From an uncultured Variovorax sp. (GTDB taxonomy: Bacteria; Pseudomonadota; Gammaproteobacteria; Burkholderiales; Burkholderiaceae), in the NCBI GenBank assembly GCA_946478645.1, contig CAMLCW010000192.1:1-9747 (forward strand): a DNA stretch of 9,747 bases. Reading direction: 5' to 3'. The translations under genes were made by a program, and so were the position numbers. A model generated the notes under the pieces. The model was not told the origin of the DNA, did no database searches, and was given only the letters and a program-made list of their open reading frames with translations. Below, in pieces: positions 1-5,894 of this stretch (position 1 is its first letter; each line of letters starts with the position of its first letter).

Positions 1-1
1 C

Positions 2-1438
2 AATGCGCTGCTTGCCTGCGGCCTGAAGCGCGGCGACCGCGTCGGCATCTACCTGCCGAACTGCATCGAGATCGTCGAGATCGAACTCGCCTGCTACAAG
101 GCCGCGCTGGTCAAGGCGCCGTTCAATGCGCGCCTGTCGCCGGCCGAAGTGGGCGACATCGTCGCCAACAGCGGCGCGGCGCTGATCGTCACCACCGCCG
201 AACGTGCCGAGGCCTTCCTGCCGCACCTGAAGGGCGGCGGCGCGGAGATGCCCCGGCTGCTGTTCGTCGACGGCCCCGAGACGGCCGACAGTTCCTATGC
301 CGGCCTGCTGGCGCGCGCGAGCGACGTGTTCGAGGCGGCCAGCGTCGAGGCCGACGAACTGGCCGTGCTGCACTACACCTCGGGCTCGTCGGGCGTGCTG
401 AAGGCGGCGATGCAGACCTTCGGCAACCGGCTCGCGCAGCTGCGCAAGTTCCTCATGCGCTCCGAAGGCATGCGCGAGGGCCACCTGCTCGGGCTCGTGG
501 GCCCGATCACCCATGCCTCGGGCATGCAGATCGTGCCGGCGCTGTGCAGCGGCGCCACCATCCGCCTGTTCGCGGGCTTCGAGCCCGGACGCTTCCTGGC
601 CGACATGAAGGCCGACCGCGTGACCCACACCTTCATGGTGCCGACCATGATCAACATGCTGCTCGGCGAGCTCGAAGGCCGCTACCGGCCGCTGCCCGAC
701 CTGCTGCGCCTGGGCTACGGCGCCGCGCCGATGGCGCCGGCCCGCATCCTGCGCGCGATGGACGTGTTCGGCCCGGTGCTGTCGCAGGGCTACGGCGCGG
801 GCGAGACCACGTCGGGCGTGTGCGGCCTGAGCGTGGAAGACCACCTGTTCGCGCGCGCTGCCGCGCCCGAACGGCTGGCCTCGTGCGGCCGGCCGTTCCT
901 CGAATCGAAGGTCGAGATCGTCGACGACGCGGGCGTGCCCGTGGCCACGGGCGAGATCGGCGAGATCGTGGTGGGTGGCGCCGACGTGTTCGCGGGCTAC
1001 TGGCGCGCGCCAGAGCTCACGGCCGAGGTGCTGAAGCACGGCCGCTACCACACGGGCGACCTCGCGCGCATGGACGCGGACGGCTTCGTCTACATCGTCG
1101 ACCGCAAGAAGGACATGGTCATCAGCGGCGGCTTCAACGTCTATCCGTCGGAAGTGGAGGCGGTGCTCTACCAGCACGCGGCGATCGCCGATGCCTGCGT
1201 CTTTGCGGTGCCCGACGACAAGTGGGGCGAGGCCGTGGCCGCGCACGTGGTGCTCAAGCCCGGCCATGCACTCGACAGCGGCGCGCTCGACGCCTTCTGC
1301 GCCGAGCGGCTCGGTGGCTTCAAGCGGCCGCGGCGCGTGGAATTCGTCGAGGCGCTGCCCAAGAACGCCAACGGCAAGGTCGCGCGCAAGCAGATCCAGG
1401 CGCCGTACTGGGCCGGCCAGAGCCGCATGGTCAACTGA
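2..1438 (+). CDS. AMP-forming acyl-CoA ligase (ANL superfamily), 5' end cut by window
   Basis: This enzyme would activate a carboxylic acid to its acyl-CoA through an acyl-adenylate, in the cytoplasm. The reading frame is open from base 2, so 478 residues are visible. Family members are usually about 510-550 residues, so a few dozen N-terminal residues lie outside. Visible motifs are the phosphate-binding loop YTSGSSGVLK (374-403), the GYGAGET adenylate motif with its Glu (788-808), YHTGDLA with the ribose-binding Asp (1046-1066), the hinge region DRKKDMVISGGFNVYPSEVE (about 1100-1160) and the C-terminal catalytic Lys in NGK (codon 1376-1378). All key residues are present, so it should be active. 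The acyl-CoA dehydrogenase starts 15 bp downstream, and its ribosome binding site overlaps this stop codon, so the two are probably translated together. The acid cannot be read from the sequence; medium-chain, aromatic or branched acids are all possible. The family call is secure, the substrate unknown. Confidence 0.92.
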   Translation, partial: NALLACGLKRGDRVGIYLPNCIEIVEIELACYKAALVKAPFNARLSPAEVGDIVANSGAALIVTTAERAEAFLPHLKGGGAEMPRLLFVDGPETADSSYAGLLARASDVFEAASVEADELAVLHYTSGSSGVLKAAMQTFGNRLAQLRKFLMRSEGMREGHLLGLVGPITHASGMQIVPALCSGATIRLFAGFEPGRFLADMKADRVTHTFMVPTMINMLLGELEGRYRPLPDLLRLGYGAAPMAPARILRAMDVFGPVLSQGYGAGETTSGVCGLSVEDHLFARAAAPERLASCGRPFLESKVEIVDDAGVPVATGEIGEIVVGGADVFAGYWRAPELTAEVLKHGRYHTGDLARMDADGFVYIVDRKKDMVISGGFNVYPSEVEAVLYQHAAIADACVFAVPDDKWGEAVAAHVVLKPGHALDSGALDAFCAERLGGFKRPRRVEFVEALPKNANGKVARKQIQAPYWAGQSRMVN

Positions 1439-1444
1439 AGGAGG
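1438..1444 (+). promoter_or_regulatory. Strong Shine-Dalgarno site of the acyl-CoA dehydrogenase
   Basis: AAGGAGG lies 9 nt before the ATG at 1454, and its first A is the last base of the ligase TGA. This near-perfect site fixes the dehydrogenase start and ties its translation to the end of the ligase gene. Confidence 0.85.
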
Positions 1445-1453
1445 ACGAGAAAA

Positions 1454-2662
1454 ATGAGCGACAACGCAATCCGCACGACCGCCGGCCGCGGCGTCTTCGA
1501 GGGCTCGCCGCGCGCTGCCGAACTGATCGGCCGCATCGAGGGCTTTTTGCACGGCGAGCTCGCCGACATCGTGCGCGAACACGGCATCGATCACGAGCAC
1601 GGCGCAAGCCGCGAGGTGCTGCAGCAGGTCTGGCGCCGCTCGCATGCGCTCGGCTTCTACGGCATGACGCTGCCCGAGTCGATGGGCGGCCTCGGGCTGT
1701 CGGTGCTCGACCACGTACTCATCAAGGAAGCGATCTATGCGAGCGGTTCGCCGCTGGCGCCGCACGTGTTCGGCGAACTCAGCGGCCCGCCGCGCGTGGG
1801 CGCGCTGGTGCGCAAGGCCACGCCGCACCACATGCAGACTTTCATCGAGCCGGTGGCCCGGGCCGAGAAGGCGATCTGCTTCGCACTGACCGAGGCCGAA
1901 GCGGGCTCGGACGCGGGCGCGGTGCAGACGCGCGCTGTGCGCGACGGCGACCACTTCGTGCTCGACGGCCGCAAGCGCTTCATTTCGGGCTCGCCGTTTG
2001 CCGACTTCGCGGTGCTCATGGCGTCGACCGCGCCGGCCGACAGCGCGCAGCGCGAGGTCACGGCTTTCTTCGTCGACCTGAAGCAGCCGGGCGTGCGCGT
2101 CGAGGCAGGCTACAAGACCATGGCGGGGCAGTCGCACACCGGCGACATCGTGCTCGAGAACTGCCGCATTCCCGCGGCCAACCTGATCGGCGAACCCGGC
2201 CGAGGGCTCGCGCTCGCGTTGGGCCGCATCACGGTGAACCGGCTGCTGCACTGCCCGGCGATGGTCGGGCTGGCGTCGGTGGCATTGCGCGATGCCTGCG
2301 CCTATGCGGGCCAGCGCAAGCAGTTCGGTCGCGCGATCGGGCAGTTCCAGGCGGTCCAGCACATGCTGGCCGACATGGCGACCGAGCTCGCCGCCGCGCG
2401 TGCGCTCATGGTGTCGACGGCGCGCCAGATCGATGGAGGCAGCGAAGCGCGCGCCGAGGCCTCGATGGCCAAACTGTTCTGCTCCGAGGCCGCATTCCGC
2501 ATCGCCGACCGCGCGGTGCAGGTGCATGGCGGCGAAGGCATCGTGCAGGGACGGCGCGTGGAGTTCCTGTTCCGCATGCTGCGCATGTACCGCGTGCTCA
2601 CCGGCACCAGCGAGATCCAGCGCAACACGATCGCGAAAGAACTGCTCGGCGACGCCGGCTGA
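1454..2662 (+). CDS. Acyl-CoA dehydrogenase family flavoprotein lacking the canonical catalytic Glu
   Basis: This 402-residue protein has the usual acyl-CoA dehydrogenase layout: an all-alpha N-terminal domain (about 15-140), a beta domain with the FAD/substrate motif ending in LTEAEAGSDAG (about 152-162), and a C-terminal helical domain with RKQFGRAIGQFQAVQH, QVHGGEGI and TGTSEIQRNTIAKELL. The family oxidises acyl-CoA to 2-enoyl-CoA with FAD and passes electrons to ETF. The proton-abstracting Glu is unusual. The position before GTS, Glu376 in medium-chain dehydrogenase, is Thr383. The alternative helix-G position, Glu254 in isovaleryl-CoA dehydrogenase, is Asn262. It may use another base or carry out a different flavin reaction on an acyl-CoA. 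It lies between an acyl-CoA ligase and a periplasmic receptor, so a CoA-thioester substrate is likely. The ATG at 1454 is fixed by AAGGAGG. The family call is secure, classical dehydrogenase activity is not. Confidence 0.93.
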   Translation: MSDNAIRTTAGRGVFEGSPRAAELIGRIEGFLHGELADIVREHGIDHEHGASREVLQQVWRRSHALGFYGMTLPESMGGLGLSVLDHVLIKEAIYASGSPLAPHVFGELSGPPRVGALVRKATPHHMQTFIEPVARAEKAICFALTEAEAGSDAGAVQTRAVRDGDHFVLDGRKRFISGSPFADFAVLMASTAPADSAQREVTAFFVDLKQPGVRVEAGYKTMAGQSHTGDIVLENCRIPAANLIGEPGRGLALALGRITVNRLLHCPAMVGLASVALRDACAYAGQRKQFGRAIGQFQAVQHMLADMATELAAARALMVSTARQIDGGSEARAEASMAKLFCSEAAFRIADRAVQVHGGEGIVQGRRVEFLFRMLRMYRVLTGTSEIQRNTIAKELLGDAG

Positions 2663-2694
2663 CGCGCGCGACGACACAACAGCGACACACAAGC

Positions 2695-2700
2695 AAGGAG
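2695..2700 (+). promoter_or_regulatory. Shine-Dalgarno site of the first Bug receptor
   Basis: AAGGAG lies 9 nt before the ATG at 2710. It picks this start within a reading frame that has no stop for a long way upstream, and the encoded signal peptide begins directly after it. Confidence 0.8.
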
Positions 2701-2709
2701 ACAAGAGAC

Positions 2710-3699
2710 ATGAACCGACTGCTGCAACGGCGCCGCCTGCTGGCCGCCACCCTCGCATCCGCGATGCTGCCCATGACCCCGTTCGCGCGCGCGGCCGACG
2801 CCGCATGGCCCGAGCGCCCCATCAAGTGGGTGGTGCCCTACCTGGCGGGCACCGGCCCCGACATCACCGCGCGCATCCTCGCCGAGGCCGTGGGCCCGCT
2901 GCTCGGCCAGGCGGTGGTGATCGAGAACAAGGCCGGCGCCGCCGGCAACATCGGCGCCCGGCTGGTGGCGCGCGCCGCGCCCGACGGCTACACCTGGATC
3001 TATTCGGCCGCGCCGATGGCCGCCAACATGCGCATGTACCGCGACCCGGGCTACGACGCGCTCAAGGACTTCCGCCACATCATGCGGGTGAGCACGTCCG
3101 ACATCGCGCTGGTGGTCAGCACCGCGTCGGGCATCGGCAGCCTGAACGAACTGGCCGCCAAGGCGCGCGCCAACCCCGGCGCGCTGAACTACGCGTCGGG
3201 CGGCGTCGGCACGCCGTCGCACCTGGGCGTGGAGCTGCTGCTGAACGCGCTCAACGCCGAAGCACTGCACGTGCCCTACAAGGGCGCCTCGGAGCTGGTG
3301 AATGCGATCCTCGGCAACCAGGTTGCGTTCGGCACGCCGATCCTGTCGGTCGCCTATCCGCTGATCCAGTCGGGCAAGCTCAAGGCGCTCGCGGTCGCGG
3401 GCCCGCGCCGCAACCCGAAGCTGCCCGATGTGCCGACGCTGGCCGAGCTCGGCGTGAAGGGCGTCGAGCTCACTTCGTGGGGTGGCGTCTCGGTGCCGGC
3501 CGGCACGCCCGACGCCGTGGCCGCGCGCATCGCCGCAGCCTTCGAAAAGGCGCTGGCGCGGCCCGCGGTGCAAGCCGCGCTGAGCGAGAACGGCGGCGAA
3601 GCGAGCCCGCTGCCCGCGCCCGAGTACACGCGCGGCTTCACCAAGGAGATGACGCTGACCGAGGCGATGATGAAGCAGGCGAAATTGCAGCCTCAGTAG
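2710..3699 (+). CDS. Periplasmic Bug-type receptor of the tripartite tricarboxylate transporter family (first copy)
   Basis: This 329-residue protein is a TctC/Bug-family solute receptor that binds a small carboxylate in the periplasm. The N-terminus MNRLLQRRRLLAATLASAML is a signal peptide with an Arg-rich n-region and a probable cleavage site after PFARA, near residue 28. The mature protein starts with the family signature WPERPIKWVVPYLAGTGPDITAR, followed by IENKAGAAGNIG, DGYTW, LNYASGGVGTPSHL, VPYKGASELVNAILG, LKALAVAGPRR and PDVPTLAELG, all typical. Length is normal. No TctA or TctB membrane gene is visible, as is common for the many orphan Bug receptors of Burkholderiales. It lies 47 bp after the dehydrogenase and is the last gene of the + strand group. 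The likely ligand is the acid, or a relative of it, handled by the ligase and dehydrogenase; this is inference. It is clearly diverged from the second receptor in this window. Confidence 0.93.
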   Translation: MNRLLQRRRLLAATLASAMLPMTPFARAADAAWPERPIKWVVPYLAGTGPDITARILAEAVGPLLGQAVVIENKAGAAGNIGARLVARAAPDGYTWIYSAAPMAANMRMYRDPGYDALKDFRHIMRVSTSDIALVVSTASGIGSLNELAAKARANPGALNYASGGVGTPSHLGVELLLNALNAEALHVPYKGASELVNAILGNQVAFGTPILSVAYPLIQSGKLKALAVAGPRRNPKLPDVPTLAELGVKGVELTSWGGVSVPAGTPDAVAARIAAAFEKALARPAVQAALSENGGEASPLPAPEYTRGFTKEMTLTEAMMKQAKLQPQ

Positions 3700-3710
3700 A
3701 AAGCGGACTG

Positions 3711-3905
3711 CCGGACGCAGAGGGCGCGAAGGATTCGCAAAAGACGCGAAAAAGTCAGGAAGAAGATGATGAAGCCGCGACCGAGTTGACCGGCTTGGGT
3801 TGCTCGCAAGGCGACGCGACGTGACGGGCGCATTGCCCGCGCCTCTTGAATCCTTTGGAAATCCTTCTGCGTCCTCTGCGCAACCTTCGCGTCTTCTGCG
3901 TCCGG
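3711..3905. repeat. Imperfect inverted repeat in the convergent intergenic region
   Basis: Between the convergent stops (3699 and 3930) lies a pair of arms. CCGGACGCAGAGGGCGCGAAGG at 3711-3732 matches the reverse complement of 3884-3905 with 2 mismatches in 22. The match continues more weakly to about 40 bases (roughly 32 of 40 identical), against about 3866-3883. The right arm also holds a 10-bp direct repeat, TTCTGCGTCC, at 3865-3874 and 3894-3903. The spacer is about 150 bp, so this is no simple terminator hairpin. It resembles the GCG-rich intergenic repeats (CTTCGCGTC/CTGCGTCC type) often seen after genes in Burkholderiales; that comparison is from memory. A 5-bp stem (3825-3829 with 3835-3839) sits inside. 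I see no gene in 3700-3929. The element may terminate transcription in both directions or be a non-autonomous repeat. Confidence 0.6.
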
Positions 3906-3929
3906 AAGTCCGACCCCAGCAGCCTCAAC

Positions 3930-4907
3930 TCAATACAACCCCAACCGCCGCGCCTGCAGCCGCGCCAGCCCCAGCAGCGCATCGGTGAACGGCGTCGCCA
4001 CGGCGGTCAGTTCGCCGAGTTCGCGCACCACGGTCACGAGCGCATCGAGCTCGACCGCGCGGCCGGCTTCCACGTCCTGCAGCATCGAGGTCTTGAAGGC
4101 GCCGAGCTTCTTCGTCACCTCATGGCGGTCTTCGGGGCTCTGCGCGATCTCGATGCCGATGCGGCGCCCGATCTCCTTGGCCTCGAGCATCACGGCCGAG
4201 ATGAAGCCGCGCACGAAGTCGTCGTCCATGATGAGGTCGGTGGTGGCGCCCGTGAGCGCGCTGATGGGGTTCACGGTCATGTTGCCCCAGAGCTTGAACC
4301 ACACGTCGCGCTGGATCTGCGGCGAGAGCGTGGCGTCGATGCCGGTGCGCTGCAGCAGCGCCAGCAGCTTCTGCACGCGCGGCGTGGCCTCGCCCGAAGG
4401 CTCGCCCACGATCAGTCCATTGCCGAAGTGATGCCGTACCACGCCGGGCGCATCGAGCGAGCAGCTGCAGTGCACCACGGCGCCGATCACGTTGGCCGCG
4501 GGAATGGCGCGCGCGATCGCGCCGTCGGGGTCGACGGCTGCGAGCCGGCGGCCGCTGATCGGGCCGCCGAAGCCGCCCTCGAGGAACCACCAGGGCACGC
4601 CGTTCATCGCGGTCAGCACGAGCGTGTCGGGGCCGATCAGCGGGCCGATGCGCTCGGCCACGCCGGCCAGCGCAGGCGCCTTGACGGCGATGACCACCAG
4701 GTCCTGCACGCCGAGCGCTGTGGGATCGGCCACCGCGTTGACCGGCACGCGCGTGCGCACCTCGCCGCGCATCAGTGAGAGGCCGTCCCGCTGCAATGCC
4801 TCGAGCGTGGCGCCGCGCGCCACCACGTTGAGCCGCTCGCCCGCCTGCGCAAGGCCGGCGCCGATCCATCCGCCGATCGCGCCGGCACCGTAGATGCAGA
4901 TTTTCAT
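3930..4907 (-). CDS. Ketopantoate reductase family (PanE/ApbA-like) NADP-dependent 2-oxo-acid reductase
   Basis: This 325-residue protein has an N-terminal Rossmann fold starting KICIYGAGAIGGWIGAGLAQAG, with the nucleotide loop at residues 7-12 and VARG after the second strand, as in NADP-binding ketopantoate reductases. AVKAPAL and LTAMNGVPWW follow. The C-terminal helical domain has the catalytic Lys in WFKLWGNMTVNPISALTGA (Lys205) and the substrate Glu in GRAVELD (Glu286). Their spacing of 81 matches the 80 between Lys176 and Glu256 of E. coli PanE. The family reduces 2-dehydropantoate to pantoate, but many copies in catabolic operons probably act on other 2-oxo acids. It is last in a catabolic gene row, so a degradative role is more likely than CoA biosynthesis. 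It is about 20 residues longer than E. coli PanE. The Shine-Dalgarno is weak (GGA 9 nt from the ATG). A repeat element separates it from the upstream gene. Confidence 0.87.
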   Translation of the reverse strand: MKICIYGAGAIGGWIGAGLAQAGERLNVVARGATLEALQRDGLSLMRGEVRTRVPVNAVADPTALGVQDLVVIAVKAPALAGVAERIGPLIGPDTLVLTAMNGVPWWFLEGGFGGPISGRRLAAVDPDGAIARAIPAANVIGAVVHCSCSLDAPGVVRHHFGNGLIVGEPSGEATPRVQKLLALLQRTGIDATLSPQIQRDVWFKLWGNMTVNPISALTGATTDLIMDDDFVRGFISAVMLEAKEIGRRIGIEIAQSPEDRHEVTKKLGAFKTSMLQDVEAGRAVELDALVTVVRELGELTAVATPFTDALLGLARLQARRLGLY

Positions 4908-5086
4908 TTCAGTTTTCCATGACGCTGCACGGGAGGCGGTGTTGCTCCCTCCCCCTCTGGGGGAGGGTTGGGGTGGGGGCCAGCGGCGCTACACCTGCGC
5001 GCGCCGTGCCTGCCCCCATCCCAGCCTTCCCCCAGAGGGGGAAGGAGCCCCCGCCGCGCCGAACGTGGTGCCCAGGTCCATTTCAG
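4905..5086. repeat. Exact 8-bp direct repeat flanking the palindromic element
   Basis: CATTTCAG occurs at 4905-4912 and again at 5079-5086. The bases just outside the shared 8 differ on both sides. The left copy carries the start codon of the reductase gene, the right copy the stop codon of the aldolase-family gene, both on the - strand. Joining them would give CTC-TGA-A-ATG-AAA, a stop and a start separated by one base. This looks like a target-site duplication around a 166-bp insertion (4913-5078), but the ends of the insert are not inverted repeats of each other, so the reading is tentative. Confidence 0.45.
4944..5048. repeat. Nested-hairpin palindromic repeat element (REP/MITE-like) between two co-oriented genes
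   Basis: Two 37-base arms, 4944-4980 and 5012-5048, are inverted copies with 33 of 37 positions matching and a 31-base spacer; all four differences are transitions. Each arm is itself a hairpin. The left has a perfect 9-bp stem (CCCTCCCCC with GGGGGAGGG, 4947-4967, loop TCT). The right has a perfect 9-bp stem (CCTTCCCCC with GGGGGAAGG, 5025-5045, loop AGA). The RNA could fold either as two small hairpins or as one long one. It lies in the only long gap (175 bp) of the minus-strand gene row. Similar GGGGGAGGG...GGGGTGGGGGC palindromes recur between genes in Comamonadaceae, from memory. It could attenuate transcription into the reductase gene or protect mRNA ends. There is no T-run, so it is not a classical terminator. 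Confidence 0.8.
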
Positions 5087-5874
5087 AGTTTGTAGGATGA
5101 GTCGATGCGGTCGACCTGCCGCACCAGCGCATCGAACACGTCCTGGCCCGCGCCGTGGTTCGGATTGAACTGCAGCGCGTCGCGCGTGCACTTGCGCGCG
5201 ATGTCCTCGCTCACGGGAATCGGCTGGCCCATCGAGAGGGTCGCCATCTGGATCTCGCAGGCGCGCTGCAGCGTCCAGAGGATGGCAAAGGTCTGCGGCA
5301 GTGTCTGGCCCCAGGCCAGGAGGCCGTGGTTGCGCAGGATCACCGCGTTGCGGTGGCCGATGCTGCGCAAGAGCCGCGGCCCTTCGTCGGCATGGATGGT
5401 GATGCCCTCGAAGTCGTGGTAGGCCACCATGTCGTGCAGCTGCGCGGTATAGAAATTGGTCTGCTGCAGGCCGCCCTGCAGGCAGGCCACGGCCACGCCG
5501 GCCGTGGTGTGGGTGTGCATGACGCAGTGCGCGCCGTCGAGGCCGTCGTGGATGGCCGCATGCACGGTGAAGCCGGCCGGGTTCACCGGCCAGCTCGAAC
5601 CGTCGAGCACCTTGCCCTGCAGGTCGATCTTCACGAGGTTGCTCGCGGTGACCTCGCTGTAGTGCAGGCCGAAGGGGTTGATGAGGAACTGCTTCTCGCC
5701 GCCCGTCACGCTGTCGGGCAGCCGCACCGTGATGTGGTTGTAGATCATCTCGACCCAGCCCAGCATCGCGAACACGCGGTAGCAGGCCGCGAGCTCTTCG
5801 CGCGCGGCGCGCTCGTCGGGGTGGATCGACGGATGGACCAGCGCGGCAGGCGCGGTGGTGGCGGGTGCGTTCAT
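5083..5874 (-). CDS. Class II aldolase/adducin-family protein without the catalytic glutamate
   Basis: This 263-residue protein has the zinc-dependent class II aldolase/adducin fold across nearly its whole length (about 20-245). Three metal-binding histidines are present: His120 and His122 in VMHTHTTAG, and His183 in RNHGLL. Their spacing is identical to His92, His94 and His155 of L-fuculose-1-phosphate aldolase. The position of the catalytic acid/base Glu73 of that enzyme is Gly101 (NPAGFTVHAAIH), and the sugar-phosphate loops are not recognisable. It is closer to the adducin-like branch common in Burkholderiales catabolic operons, whose reactions are mostly unknown; a decarboxylase, isomerase or non-phosphate aldolase is possible. 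The start at 5874 is supported by AAGGA 6 nt upstream. It follows the Bug receptor by 20 bp, so the two are co-transcribed, and it is separated from the next gene by the palindromic element. Confidence 0.88.
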   Translation of the reverse strand: MNAPATTAPAALVHPSIHPDERAAREELAACYRVFAMLGWVEMIYNHITVRLPDSVTGGEKQFLINPFGLHYSEVTASNLVKIDLQGKVLDGSSWPVNPAGFTVHAAIHDGLDGAHCVMHTHTTAGVAVACLQGGLQQTNFYTAQLHDMVAYHDFEGITIHADEGPRLLRSIGHRNAVILRNHGLLAWGQTLPQTFAILWTLQRACEIQMATLSMGQPIPVSEDIARKCTRDALQFNPNHGAGQDVFDALVRQVDRIDSSYKL

Positions 5875-5894
5875 GGCAGTTCCTTCATGGTTGA

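Noticed and set aside
374..406. Odd phosphate-loop of the ligase, SGSSGVLKAA instead of SGTTGxPKG
   Set aside because: The residues still fit the permitted pattern of the AMP-binding signature including the Lys; only the Gly after the Lys is changed. Not enough to propose altered function.
544..2709. A frame open continuously across the ligase and dehydrogenase genes up to the first receptor
   Set aside because: The upstream part is low-complexity Arg/Ala sequence without motifs and overlaps two well-supported genes. Only the part from 2710 on is real, with its own Shine-Dalgarno and signal peptide.
3825..3839. CGGGC-GCATT-GCCCG hairpin as a terminator
   Set aside because: The stem is only 5 bp and no T-run follows on either strand.
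5871..5888. A five-codon open frame whose TGA overlaps the aldolase-family ATG and contains its Shine-Dalgarno
   Set aside because: It can arise by chance from the site AAGGAA preceded by ATG; there is nothing leader-peptide-like in five codons.
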